Assembly (NCBI RefSeq): GCF_000218785.1
Contig: NZ_AFPO01000001.1
Coordinates: forward strand, 162,807-226,806
Length of the DNA: 64,000 nt
DNA from: Idiomarina sp. A28L
GTDB lineage: Bacteria; Pseudomonadota; Gammaproteobacteria; Enterobacterales; Alteromonadaceae
Direction: 5' to 3'
Shown: positions 19,873-28,863 of the stretch, piece by piece
Layout: each line of letters starts with the position of its first letter
How positions within the stretch are numbered: the stretch's first letter is position 1
The notes under the pieces: generated by a model
What the model was told of the DNA's origin: nothing
Seen by the model: only the letters and a program-made list of their open reading frames with translations
The model's database searches: none
Made by a program: the position numbers and the translations under genes

Positions 19873-20703
19873 GTGTTAAAAGGGAAATTATTAAAGGAAC
19901 TGGTTTTACCGTTTGTTATTGGCTTGATCTGCGCTGTGGTATCAGCTGTGCTGCTGTTTCGTTATGTGCAAGAAGTAGAGGATAGCCATCAGGCACAGCG
20001 AATAGAGCAAGCTAATGCGCACAAACCGGTTATTGTATCCACGGTGCCGTTAACCGCGGGAATGGTAATTCAAACTGAGCACTTGCGTGCCCGAGATCTT
20101 GATGAAATTAGCTTGCCGGGTGATGCGATTCATCCTGCCGATGCGAATAAACTAGTTGGCCAACGTATTCGCGCTGATCTGAAGGCACAAATATACGCCG
20201 GCAAGCCAATTCAATGGGTGCACCTGCAACCGCAAGATATCTCTAGTTTTGCCGGAACTCTCGCACCCGGAATGGTGCCGTTTTCAATGCCCATAAACTC
20301 GTTGCAACAACACGCAGGGTTGCTGAAAGCTGGCGATGTACTCGATCTCTATACGCATTCTCACGGTAATGCACAACTTATGCTTGAACGCGCTGAGGTA
20401 ATTGCCACAGGCAACGTAACCAAATCGCAGGCGGCTCTGCGTTCGCAAAGTTTGAGTTCTGGTTTTTCGGGTTCAGGTCAGGTTGTTGCAAGCGGCTCGG
20501 GCCGCAATGATTACCAGCAAATTACCCTCGCGATCCCGCTTGAACACTATCTATTGCTACGCCAGTTATCTGATAAACAGGCATTGTGGCCAATCCTTCG
20601 CAACCACAATGATTCCTTGCAGCTAAGCCAATTAAAAGGGCCTGCTGAAATTGAAATAATTACGCCCGGTCAAGCGAACATTACCGGAGTGTTGTCATTA
20701 TGA
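19873..20703 (+). CDS. cpaB: Flp pilus assembly protein CpaB/RcpC
   Basis: 276 residues beginning at a GTG behind AGAGGGA. One N-terminal membrane helix (about 10-34), then a SAF-like domain: VIVSTVPLTAGMVIQTEHLRARDLDE and GQRIRADLKAQIYAGKPIQW. The later FAGTLAPGMVPFSMPINSLQQHAGLLKAGDVLDLY is the CpaB/RcpC core. The protein is thought to modulate the secretin in the periplasm. The stop overlaps the start of cpaC by 4 bases. Confidence 0.85.
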   Translation: MLKGKLLKELVLPFVIGLICAVVSAVLLFRYVQEVEDSHQAQRIEQANAHKPVIVSTVPLTAGMVIQTEHLRARDLDEISLPGDAIHPADANKLVGQRIRADLKAQIYAGKPIQWVHLQPQDISSFAGTLAPGMVPFSMPINSLQQHAGLLKAGDVLDLYTHSHGNAQLMLERAEVIATGNVTKSQAALRSQSLSSGFSGSGQVVASGSGRNDYQQITLAIPLEHYLLLRQLSDKQALWPILRNHNDSLQLSQLKGPAEIEIITPGQANITGVLSL

Positions 20704-22061
20704 TGAGCTTAACTATGCAGCAAAGAATAGTTATGAATTTTTTGATGTGGATCTGTTTGCTACTAGCGTTGCCTAATGCTGTCGCCGAGGAGGCAAGGGC
20801 TGAACAAGAAACGGCTGAACGAGAAACTGGCCACTATGCTTTAAGTATCGGCAGCACCGAGGTGATGGCGACCGCGCAAAACATAACTAGGGTTGCGATA
20901 GCCAAGCCAGAGGTAGCCGAGGCCCGCATAATTAATGAGCGCGAATTAATGATTATGGCGCTGCAAACGGGGCAAACAGATGTGCTTTGGTGGTTAGAAG
21001 ATGGCAGCCGCGAGCGCGTTCGGGTTCAGGTTTATGCCGAACCCGATCCGATACTCAGAGCCTTATTGGCTAAGGTTGTGAATGAGAATGAATCGCTGCA
21101 CCTGGTTTGGCAGTATGGACAGCCTATGTTGCATGGGTACGTTGATCAACCTCAATTAGAAAGCCTGCAGCAGTTGCGAGCCGATTTTCCGATAATCAAC
21201 ATTTCTCAAGTGCGGATGATTGCAGCAGAAGTTGCCACCTTGGAATTAGAGATGAAGGTATATGAAATTAATCGGCGGTCGTTGCGGCAGCTAGGATTAC
21301 GTTGGCAACAAAGCATGGCAGGGCCAGCATTCGGCATTATCAGCGATTGGCAGGGGGGTGGTACTTTTCGGGCTATTGGTGAAACTGCGATGAACACGGT
21401 TCCAGGGCAAGAAGCACTGCTGAACAACTTACCTGCTGGACAATATGGTTATTTAGGTTGGGCGACAAGCTTCGCCAGCACCTTACAAATGATGCAAGAA
21501 CGGGGTGAAGGTAGAGTACTTGCCACGCCAAAACTTCGGGTTGAAAGTGGCGAAAGCGCAGAGTTCTTGGCGGGTGGCGAAATACCTATTCCGCAAATCA
21601 CGCTGCAAGGTGCCACTCAGGTTGATTTTAAAAACTATGGTATCTACCTGCGAGTAGCGCCGGAAAAACTTGCCGATGGCCGTATCCGTACGCAAGTGAT
21701 AAGCGAGTTAAGCCAACCTGATCATGGCGTAGCCGTTCAGGGGGTTCCGGGGTTACGAACTCGGCGAACGGAAACTATGGTTACCGTGGCGGAGGGTGAA
21801 ACGTTGGTAATTGCTGGATTAGTGAGCCAAGAAGATAGTGAGCTGCATTCTGGATTACCGGGAATGGGGAGCGGTGTAGGGCGCTTACTAGCAAACCGTG
21901 ACCAACAATCGCATGAAACTGAGCTAGTGGTATTTATAACACCGCGAGATTTACACAAGCAACGCATTCGCAACAACGAAAAATTGGCTAAGCAAGAGCA
22001 ATTTTGGCGAGCTTTTTCTGCGCTTGGATGCAGCGGTATGCTTGATTTTAGTAAGGATTAA
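20700..22061 (+). CDS. cpaC: Tad pilus secretin CpaC/RcpA
   Basis: 453 residues with a signal peptide (about 1-29, ending near AVA), an N-terminal domain (YALSIGSTEVMATAQNITRVAIAKPEVAEARIINERELMIM), a BON-like segment and a C-terminal secretin domain with EGRVLATPKLRVESGESAEFLAGGEIPIP and the terminal EGETLVIAGLVSQED. It should form the outer-membrane pore of the pilus. It overlaps cpaB by 4 bases and is followed after 3 bases by tadA. Confidence 0.9.
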   Translation: MMSLTMQQRIVMNFLMWICLLLALPNAVAEEARAEQETAERETGHYALSIGSTEVMATAQNITRVAIAKPEVAEARIINERELMIMALQTGQTDVLWWLEDGSRERVRVQVYAEPDPILRALLAKVVNENESLHLVWQYGQPMLHGYVDQPQLESLQQLRADFPIINISQVRMIAAEVATLELEMKVYEINRRSLRQLGLRWQQSMAGPAFGIISDWQGGGTFRAIGETAMNTVPGQEALLNNLPAGQYGYLGWATSFASTLQMMQERGEGRVLATPKLRVESGESAEFLAGGEIPIPQITLQGATQVDFKNYGIYLRVAPEKLADGRIRTQVISELSQPDHGVAVQGVPGLRTRRTETMVTVAEGETLVIAGLVSQEDSELHSGLPGMGSGVGRLLANRDQQSHETELVVFITPRDLHKQRIRNNEKLAKQEQFWRAFSALGCSGMLDFSKD

Positions 22062-22064
22062 GCC

Positions 22065-23342
22065 ATGAATATTACTAACTTTGCAGAAATCGAACGAACG
22101 CGTTACAACCGCTTGCTGGAGAACACTTTAAGTTCGTTAAATATTCACCATACCGACATCGACTTATTATCCGATTCCGAACTTCGCGATGTAGTGGCGA
22201 GCGCTATTCGCAGCCAGTTACAAAGAGAATCGATAGCGCTGCAGAGTGTCGATGAAGAGGCATTAATACAACGAGCTATTGATGATTTGGTTGGGCTCGG
22301 GCCTTTGGAAAGCTTATTGCGAGATCCAGAAGTAACAGAAATCATGCTGAATCGATTTGATCAATTGTTTGTTGAGCGAGCCGGTAACTTATACGCGAGT
22401 AATTATCGGTTTCGCGATGAGCAAGCAGTGCGCCGCGTTATTGAGCGTATTGTTACCCCGTTGGGAAGGCGTATCGATGATAGTGCACCGATGGTTGATG
22501 CCCGGTTAGCTAATGGCTCACGAGTTAATGCGGTGATTCCGCCATTAGCAGTTGATGGCGCTTGCTTAACGATTAGAAAGTTTGCGATTAATCGGTTAAC
22601 GATGGCTGATTTACAAGCATCAGGCAGTGTTAGTTTGGTATTAGCAAAACTACTTGAAGTGGCTGTGGGTTGTCGGCAAAACATGTTGATTTGCGGCGGT
22701 ACCGGAAGCGGAAAAACCACATTATTGAATATTCTTGCTGATTTTATTCCTGAACATGAACGCATTATCACCATAGAAGATGCGGCGGAGCTGCAATTAC
22801 AACATGAAAACCTTGTACGTTTGGAGGCTCGCCCGGCGAACCAAGAGGGTGAAGGCTTAATCAGCATTCGTCAGTTGGTAATAAACGCCTTACGAATGAG
22901 GCCAGATCGCATTGTTGTTGGTGAATGTAGAGCCGGTGAAAGTTTAGATATGCTGCAAGCAATGAATACTGGGCATGATGGCTCGCTCACTACATTGCAT
23001 GCCAATACCCCAAGAGACGCATTGCGCCGATTAGAAACTATGGTGCTTATGGCCGGAATTGAAATTCCGATGAGTGCGATTCGGCAACAAATTTTGGGTG
23101 CGGTAAAACTGTTGGTGCAGATTAGCCGATTGGCAGATGGCCGGCGTGTAGTAACAAGTTTAGCTGAGCTGCAAGGCAGTGATGGCGATGTGCTGCAACT
23201 TGCCGAATTAGTGCGTTACAACCCAGCTACGAGAAAGCACGAAGTAACAGGGCAGATACCACGGTTTATTGACAAGCTAGCAACCACTGAGCGCAATGAA
23301 ATACTGGCACTTTTGAACGAGGCAAGTGCAGTATCTTTCTAA
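22065..23342 (+). CDS. tadA: Tad pilus assembly ATPase TadA/CpaF
   Basis: 425 residues of the type II/IV secretion ATPase family. Walker A is GGTGSGKTTLLN (211-222), preceded by the N-terminal GLGPLESLLRDPEVTEIMLN (78-97). The Asp-box ITIEDAAELQL, the Walker B region RIVVGECRAGESLDMLQAMNTGHDGSLTTLHAN (from 282) and conserved arginines complete the CpaF pattern. It powers pilus extension and perhaps retraction at the inner membrane. It is followed by tadB and tadC, the platform proteins. Confidence 0.95.
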   Translation: MNITNFAEIERTRYNRLLENTLSSLNIHHTDIDLLSDSELRDVVASAIRSQLQRESIALQSVDEEALIQRAIDDLVGLGPLESLLRDPEVTEIMLNRFDQLFVERAGNLYASNYRFRDEQAVRRVIERIVTPLGRRIDDSAPMVDARLANGSRVNAVIPPLAVDGACLTIRKFAINRLTMADLQASGSVSLVLAKLLEVAVGCRQNMLICGGTGSGKTTLLNILADFIPEHERIITIEDAAELQLQHENLVRLEARPANQEGEGLISIRQLVINALRMRPDRIVVGECRAGESLDMLQAMNTGHDGSLTTLHANTPRDALRRLETMVLMAGIEIPMSAIRQQILGAVKLLVQISRLADGRRVVTSLAELQGSDGDVLQLAELVRYNPATRKHEVTGQIPRFIDKLATTERNEILALLNEASAVSF

Positions 23343-23416
23343 TATCGGCTTTTTAACATTTGCTCAGCGAAGCATGGGCTCTAAGCAGAACGAATATAAG
23401 AGAAACGAGCAAATAT

Positions 23417-24271
23417 ATGGATATATTTGTAGTAGCATTTTTTGTTGGTGTTAGCGGCACAGCATTAGTGTATTTGTTGCAGTTAGTGCTGCAAAAAATA
23501 GCCAATAACTATCACGATACCTATGAACATCGGATGCAACAAAGCCTTACCGAGCTATTTCTATTTGTTCCGGTGCGGCAACTGCTTATTGCTTGGTTAA
23601 TTATTCTCATATTGCTGTTCGTATCGCTTTTATTACTGGCTACTCCGTGGATTTGGCTGCTGTGTATCATGCTGGTAATGGCTGTTGGACCCTGGCGATT
23701 TTACCAATTTTTGAAAAATAGAAGGCAAGCCAATTTCCAAAGGCAACTACCGGATGCTTTGTTATTGCTAGCAAATATTCTACGTGCTGGTGGCAGCGTA
23801 CAGGTGGGCTTGCAGTTTTTGGCGCGGGAAATGCCGATACCACTGGCACAAGAAATGACATTAGTTACCCGGCAGCTGCGGCTGGGGAAATCATTTGCTG
23901 CAGCTCTTTGTGATTTACAACAGCGCATGCCCTCTACGGAACTTGATCGCACCGTGGTAGCGTTAAAGCTCGGCTATGAAACCGGCGGGCAACAAGCGCC
24001 ATTACTAGAGCGCTTAGCGGCAAGTATGCGAAAAAAACTGCAGTTACAGCAACGAATTTTAAGTTTAAGTGCTCAAGGTAGAATTCAAGGGCGAGTAATG
24101 ACAGCGCTGCCGCTTTTATTATGCGCGGTACTCTGGGGTATGGAGCGTGAGGTAATGCAGCAGTTGAGCACGCAATATTTAGGTTGGGCATTAGCAATGA
24201 TTATGTTGTGTATGCTTGCTGCCGGGCACTGGTTGATAAACCGAATGTTAAAAATTGAGGTGCCGTTGTGA
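23417..24271 (+). CDS. tadB: Tad inner-membrane platform protein TadB
   Basis: 285 residues from the ATG at 23417; a TTG at 23360 in the same frame adds 19 unlike residues. Hydrophobic segments lie near the N-terminus and around residues 70-105, then the T2SSF domain (LPDALLLLANILRAGGSVQVGLQFLAREMP and LDRTVVALKLGYETGGQQAPLLERLAASM), then two C-terminal membrane segments. With TadC it should form the platform for TadA. The stop overlaps the start of tadC by 4 bases. Confidence 0.9.
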   Translation: MDIFVVAFFVGVSGTALVYLLQLVLQKIANNYHDTYEHRMQQSLTELFLFVPVRQLLIAWLIILILLFVSLLLLATPWIWLLCIMLVMAVGPWRFYQFLKNRRQANFQRQLPDALLLLANILRAGGSVQVGLQFLAREMPIPLAQEMTLVTRQLRLGKSFAAALCDLQQRMPSTELDRTVVALKLGYETGGQQAPLLERLAASMRKKLQLQQRILSLSAQGRIQGRVMTALPLLLCAVLWGMEREVMQQLSTQYLGWALAMIMLCMLAAGHWLINRMLKIEVPL

Positions 24272-24888
24272 ATCAGCCCATTCTATTAATTATGTTTTTT
24301 GCCTTGGGTGTGGGTACTTGTTTCGCCATCATATTGCGCACAAGGTTAATAAAATCGGAGTCAGTTAAAAGTTTAGGCGCCGTGTCAAACACTCTCCAAA
24401 GCTTTTGGCTAAGGCGTTCGAGCCGAGCTTATCAACAGCAAGCTCGATATGCGTTATCTGGTTTTATGGAAACCCTAGCCATGCTCTTGTCGGCAGGGTA
24501 TCCGTTGATGAGTGCCTTACAAAGAATTGCGAGCACTCCGGGTTCGCCGAATAACCCGCTGATGTGTGAGGTTCGTGAAGTGTTGCGGCGCACGCGAACG
24601 GGTGAAAGTTTAACTGATGCTCTGCAAAAACTAAGGGCAGCGTTACCGGGGGCAGAAATTGCAATGTTTGTAAGTTTATTAGTGCAAGCGAATCACCATG
24701 GGGGCCGCCTTGCAGAACTATTAAACCATCAGGCCGAAGTAAGGCGCCAACAGATTGCAGAGGAAATTGAAACGCGTGCGCAAGAAGCGCCGGTTCGTTT
24801 GTTGTTACCGTTAATAGTATTTATTTTTCCGGCAACAATGTTGCCTTTTATTGGTGTGATTTTAGGCAAGTTAATGTGGCAAATCTAA
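24268..24888 (+). CDS. tadC: Tad inner-membrane platform protein TadC (short form)
   Basis: 206 residues, shorter than the roughly 280-330 of many TadC proteins. An N-terminal membrane helix, then a T2SSF domain (METLAMLLSAGYPLMSALQRIA, LRRTRTGESLTDALQKL, FVSLLVQANHHGGRLAELLNHQAEVRRQQ) and a C-terminal pair of hydrophobic segments. The shortening appears to be at the N-terminus, with one rather than two or more leading helices. Translationally coupled to tadB. Confidence 0.85.
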   Translation: MNQPILLIMFFALGVGTCFAIILRTRLIKSESVKSLGAVSNTLQSFWLRRSSRAYQQQARYALSGFMETLAMLLSAGYPLMSALQRIASTPGSPNNPLMCEVREVLRRTRTGESLTDALQKLRAALPGAEIAMFVSLLVQANHHGGRLAELLNHQAEVRRQQIAEEIETRAQEAPVRLLLPLIVFIFPATMLPFIGVILGKLMWQI

Positions 24889-24915
24889 TGTTATGAATGC
24901 AGGGAGGGCAAACAC

Positions 24916-25362
24916 ATGATTGAGTGGAAGCTACAAGTTCAGCGGCATGGTGAATTAGCATCGTTAGTGTGTATAGGGAACCGAGGAAATCAGTTTATTG
25001 GCCAGCTAAAGGTAGCCGCAAATGGTTGGAACCGTTTACTCGGGTGGAACGCGAGAGGCAGCGCTCTAGGGGTTTTATTAACCCCTTGTCGGAGTATTCA
25101 TACATTCGCTATGAATATCGATATTGATTTAATTTGGTTAAATAAACGAAACGAAATCGTGCATGTTGAAACGTCGGTGAAGCCGTCAAGTTGGCGTTAT
25201 CGTGCTGATGCGCAAAGCGTTATCGAGCTACCTGCGGGGGTGCTAGCCAAACACGGTTTTAAGAATGTGGCCGAAGGTGGCTCAGAGCCAAAGATTCAAA
25301 ACCAAGCCGGTATTCAAGTAGATATGCCAGCCGAAAATCCAGAAACGGAGCAACAATCATGA
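24916..25362 (+). CDS. DUF192 family protein inside the tad locus
   Basis: 148 residues. The DUF192 core is visible: RLLGWNARGSALGVLLTPCRSIHTFAMNIDIDLIWLN, EIVHVETSVKPSSWRYRADAQSVIELPAGVLAKHG. The usual DUF192 protein has an exported N-terminus; here no signal peptide is seen, so a cytoplasmic location is likely. The function of the family is not known. It has its own GGGAGGG-like ribosome site and its stop overlaps the following lipoprotein start, so it is part of the tad operon. An association with pilus assembly is inferred from context. Confidence 0.85.
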   Translation: MIEWKLQVQRHGELASLVCIGNRGNQFIGQLKVAANGWNRLLGWNARGSALGVLLTPCRSIHTFAMNIDIDLIWLNKRNEIVHVETSVKPSSWRYRADAQSVIELPAGVLAKHGFKNVAEGGSEPKIQNQAGIQVDMPAENPETEQQS

Positions 25363-25808
25363 AAAGATATGTCGTTGTTGTGTTGATTGGCTTACTAGGT
25401 TTAAGTACCAGTTTTCTATCAGGATGTTCCACAAGCCCAAGTTTGCAATTTGAAGATCAATTGCGTTGGGAAAACCAGGCCATCTCGAGCTATCGGCATG
25501 GTGATTTACTGGGTGCCGAAAGCGCCTTACGGCAGTTGCTAAAGGTGAACGAGGCAGACGCACAAAGTTGGTTCTTATTGGGCAACGTGCATTTACGGGA
25601 ACAACGCATTGAGGCGGCGAAAAATGCCTACCAGAAGGCTCTAAAATATCAACCCGATATGCGCGAAGCGCGGCATAATTTGGCGGTAACACACCTAAGG
25701 CTCGCTACGTTAACGTTAATTGAAGGCCAACAGTATGGTTCTGATGATAATCTAGAGTTCATCAATACCTTGTTGAATCTACAAGGGCAGAATCGTGTTT
25801 CACTTTAA
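25359..25808 (+). CDS. TadD-like TPR lipoprotein
   Basis: 149 residues. Signal peptide with lipobox LSGC (Cys23), then two to three TPR-like helical repeats (WENQAISSYRHGDLLGAESALRQLLKVN, AQSWFLLGNVHLREQRIEAAKNAYQKALKYQPDMREARHNLAV). Tad loci encode a lipoprotein with TPR repeats (TadD) needed for secretin assembly; this one is shorter but fits that role. It overlaps the DUF192 gene (ATGA) and the following gene by 14 bases. Confidence 0.75.
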   Translation: MKRYVVVVLIGLLGLSTSFLSGCSTSPSLQFEDQLRWENQAISSYRHGDLLGAESALRQLLKVNEADAQSWFLLGNVHLREQRIEAAKNAYQKALKYQPDMREARHNLAVTHLRLATLTLIEGQQYGSDDNLEFINTLLNLQGQNRVSL

Positions 25809-27462
25809 GAGCCATGCGGGGTATGGGCTTATTACCTTGCTGTTATTGTTGATCGCGATGGTTAGTTCAGCGCTTGGCATAAAGGTATATCAGCAAAGCA
25901 AAGTATATGCGTTGCAAGATGAGCTGATTATCGAAACCTTGCACCAAACACGCATGGGTATTATGCGCTATTTCCAAAAATACGGGCATTGGCCGCTACA
26001 GCCTTTTCCGGACGCTGTGTACGAATACGTTGAACATATTGAATTGCAGGTGAGCAATGAACCGGCCTTGCGGGTTCGGCTCAGCAGTGCAGATCGGGTG
26101 AAGCGGGTACAACCTTACATGGCTGCAAGTTGGCAGCATGGCAGCGAACTATGGTTACGGTTAGCTACGGAGCCTGAGGGAATAGCAGAAGATGAAGTAG
26201 AAACTAATCCGAATTGGCTGCAACGAGTTGGGGATACTACTGCAGCCATGAACACGAATTTGGCAATGAAAAACTTTGCCATTAGCGATATACAATCACT
26301 GTTTGCTGAAAATTTCGAAGCAACAAATCTCACTAGTTCAGAGATTAAGGCAGGAGCATTAACTTCATCGTCGCTACAAAGTGCTGAGGTAGAAAGCAAA
26401 ATGCTGCTTGCTAATAGGCTCGATACCAACCAATTTCATTCTGATCTTGGTTCATCTCAGCGGGTTCACGCAGGTATAGCGAATGTTAACAGCATGCTGA
26501 ATGTTGATGCTTGGCAACAGCAGCAAATTCGTATGCAAGAAACCACTTCGCTAATTTCGAGTTTCACCCAAGCGGCTGCAGTTAATGCTACTGCTAACAG
26601 TGTGTATGCAAGTGATATGGATGCACAAAACTTGCGCGCAAATGCATTAAACGCAGAACGAGCACACCTTAGTAATCTAACAACCAACGAAGTAACTTTC
26701 TCTGTTGGCCAGGTGAACCATGCGAACGCACAAACTTTAGATGTGAATACGGCAAGCAGTAACAATGCCACAGCCCAGAATGTTGTTGTAAACAGCGCTG
26801 TTACCCTGCGGGGGGTACATGCACAAACACTCGATTCGCTGCATGATGAACTGGATATTCTTTATCGGAATTTATACAACTGTGTTTATGAAAATCGTTG
26901 GTGTGAAGCACCAAAGCCCACTAATCTGATACTGCAGCAATGCCAAGGGTGTAATCAAGAACACAGTAATGAGAACTTTGTGGCTAATATTGCGGTTAGC
27001 GGCCATGAGTGCGTGCATGGTTGCGAATTTGAAGTTCATGTAAGTGGGGCAAATGGAGCATGCTCGCCACAAAATGTTGCGCCTCGGCAAAATGGAAATA
27101 CTACATGCACGGTAAGTAAACAGCTAGCGCCGGGCGAAGCTTGGCAGCAAATGGCGAGGGTGCGGGCGCGTAATGGTAAAGATCTGAATGTATGGCAAGA
27201 TTTGCCAATTATGCTGAATTGGCAACGAACAGTAGCGAACTGCCCGAGCTTTCAGGTGCAAGAGCCGATTCAAGGTACCGAGCCGTTAACATTCACTGAT
27301 TTAGTGTTTGCTGTTACGGCGGCGGGAAATACCGCAACGGTTACGAAAAGTGGCATTGGTTGTGCGAATATGGGGGGGCCTTGGCACTGCAATGGCAGTG
27401 CTCAATGCAGTGCTTCGGGGCAATGGCAAAACGTACAAACCTACTGTGGCTGTGGTTTTTAA
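25795..27462 (+). CDS. Large pilin-like protein with repetitive stalk and Cys-rich C-terminus (putative tip adhesin)
   Basis: 555 residues from a GTG behind AAGGG. The N-terminus [26 protein letters not shown] looks like a type IV prepilin helix after a short leader, but the usual Glu at +5 is Thr. Residues about 150-345 are rich in Ala, Asn, Ser and Thr with loosely repeating short segments ([37 protein letters not shown]), suggesting a fibrous stalk. The last 190 residues hold about 14 Cys and end in YCGCGF. Topologically it resembles PilV-type minor pilins with an adhesive tip. Last gene of the tad operon; its stop codon overlaps that of smpB on the other strand. Confidence 0.6.
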   Translation: MFHFKSHAGYGLITLLLLLIAMVSSALGIKVYQQSKVYALQDELIIETLHQTRMGIMRYFQKYGHWPLQPFPDAVYEYVEHIELQVSNEPALRVRLSSADRVKRVQPYMAASWQHGSELWLRLATEPEGIAEDEVETNPNWLQRVGDTTAAMNTNLAMKNFAISDIQSLFAENFEATNLTSSEIKAGALTSSSLQSAEVESKMLLANRLDTNQFHSDLGSSQRVHAGIANVNSMLNVDAWQQQQIRMQETTSLISSFTQAAAVNATANSVYASDMDAQNLRANALNAERAHLSNLTTNEVTFSVGQVNHANAQTLDVNTASSNNATAQNVVVNSAVTLRGVHAQTLDSLHDELDILYRNLYNCVYENRWCEAPKPTNLILQQCQGCNQEHSNENFVANIAVSGHECVHGCEFEVHVSGANGACSPQNVAPRQNGNTTCTVSKQLAPGEAWQQMARVRARNGKDLNVWQDLPIMLNWQRTVANCPSFQVQEPIQGTEPLTFTDLVFAVTAAGNTATVTKSGIGCANMGGPWHCNGSAQCSASGQWQNVQTYCGCGF

Positions 27463-27932
27463 CGCACGCTGTGCTTCATCATACGTTCTTTTTCGCGAGC
27501 CCAATCACGATCTTTCACAGTATCGCGTTTGTCATGGGTTTTCTTACCCTTGGCTAAGTAAATTTCTAGCTTTATCCACGGGCCTTTCCAATACATCGCG
27601 GTGGCTACAATGGCATAGCCATCGCGCTCAACCTTACTGAAGAGAACACTTAGCTGTTTCTTTTTCAGAAGTAATTTACGGGTACGATCTGGATCACAAA
27701 CCACATGGCTGGATGCCTGATGTAGCGGCTGAATTTGTGAGCCAAGCAAATAAGCTTCACCGTTTTTTAAGATCACGTAACTATCGGCAATATTTACCTT
27801 GCCGTTGCGGATACTTTTTACTTCCCAGCCTTCGAGTTCAAGCCCCGCTTCGAATTTATCTTCAAGAAAATATTCGTGGCGTGCTTTTTTATTCAGGGCT
27901 ATTGTGGGTACAGATTTATTTTTCGATTTCAT
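27459..27932 (-). CDS. smpB: SsrA-binding protein SmpB
   Basis: Binds tmRNA and brings it to stalled ribosomes for trans-translation. From the ATG at 27932 the protein is 157 residues: [40 protein letters not shown] is the SmpB core and the basic tail is [16 protein letters not shown]. The frame is open 45 bases further upstream, but those residues are not family-like. No ssrA (tmRNA) gene was recognised nearby. Divergent from ratA, as is usual in this group. Confidence 0.97.
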   Translation of the reverse strand: MKSKNKSVPTIALNKKARHEYFLEDKFEAGLELEGWEVKSIRNGKVNIADSYVILKNGEAYLLGSQIQPLHQASSHVVCDPDRTRKLLLKKKQLSVLFSKVERDGYAIVATAMYWKGPWIKLEIYLAKGKKTHDKRDTVKDRDWAREKERMMKHSVR

Positions 27933-28061
27933 GGCGCGTATTATACGCATCATACGGGCGCTGAAAAGAGAAATCACAAAAGATGCATCAGTTTGAAAGA
28001 AGGAGTAGAATGCGCTCGTTTATTTCTACTTACCGCAATCGATGGAAGGCAGGTATTTGCA

Positions 28062-28499
28062 ATGCCACAAATTGAACGCAGCGCTTTAGTTCATTACAGC
28101 TGCCGTCAAATGTACGACCTAGTTAATGATGTTGCCGCATATCCGGAATTCGTTCCGGGCTGTGTGGGTGCGCAAATCCTCGAAGAAACGGTGGATAGCA
28201 TGGTGGCTGAGCTTTCGATTAGCAAAGCCGGCATTACCCAAGCATTTACCACCCGCAATACTCTAGTGAGCGAAGAATTCATTCGCCTTGAGCTAGAACA
28301 GGGCCCATTTCGCGATTTACATGGTGGCTGGGAGTTTAAGCCGCTTGCCGAAGATGCCTGCAAAGTTACCCTAAAGCTTGAGTTTGAATTTTCTAACAAG
28401 TTGTTACACTTCGCTTTCGCAAAAATATTCAACGAAGTGACAAGCCGCATGGTCGATGCGTTTGCATTGCGGGCGCGGCAGGTATATGGCAATGATTGA
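28062..28499 (+). CDS. ratA: RatA / coenzyme Q-binding START-domain protein
   Basis: 145 residues from the ATG at 28062: PQIERSALVHYSCRQMYDLVNDVAAYPEFVPGC and the C-terminal FAKIFNEVTSRMVDAFALRARQVYG match RatA/YfjG, a START-like protein related to Coq10. In E. coli it has been reported both as a toxin that blocks 70S association and as linked to ubiquinone function. The frame extends upstream to 27876 but without similarity. Overlaps ratB by 8 bases. Confidence 0.93.
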   Translation: MPQIERSALVHYSCRQMYDLVNDVAAYPEFVPGCVGAQILEETVDSMVAELSISKAGITQAFTTRNTLVSEEFIRLELEQGPFRDLHGGWEFKPLAEDACKVTLKLEFEFSNKLLHFAFAKIFNEVTSRMVDAFALRARQVYGND

Positions 28500-28863
28500 A
28501 TCGTTGATAAACATTGAAGTAGTGTTCGCTACTCCAGAAAAACAAAAGATTATTTCATTATCGGTAGCTCAGGGCTGCACGGTAGAGAAAGCTATTGAAG
28601 AATCAGGCATTACCAGATTTTTCCCAGAAATAGATTTAACCCAACATGCGGTGGGTATTTGGAATAAAACTTGCAAGCTCAGTGATACACCACGATCAGG
28701 TGATCGTATTGAGATATATCGGCCGTTGGTGGCAGACCCAAAAGAAATTCGGCGCCGCCGGGCGGAGCAAGCGAAAGAAGATGGCCGTGCTGATAAAGTA
28801 ACGGGCGGCCGCCTAGATCAAAAACGCGGTAAAACTGCAGAGCAGCAAGCGGAGCAAGATTAA
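28492..28863 (+). CDS. ratB: RatB/RnfH family ubiquitin-like protein
   Basis: About 123 residues from ATG 28492 (ATG 28486 is the alternative; the GCAGG upstream spaces better to 28492). INIEVVFATPEKQKIISLSVAQGCTVEKAIEESGI and GIWNKTCKLSDTPRSGDRIEIYRPLVADPKEIRRRRAEQ give the RnfH/RatB ubiquitin-like fold. It partners ratA in most gammaproteobacteria; its function is not settled. The basic C-terminal tail is longer than in E. coli RatB. Its stop overlaps the sixA start. Confidence 0.93.
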   Translation: MIESLINIEVVFATPEKQKIISLSVAQGCTVEKAIEESGITRFFPEIDLTQHAVGIWNKTCKLSDTPRSGDRIEIYRPLVADPKEIRRRRAEQAKEDGRADKVTGGRLDQKRGKTAEQQAEQD

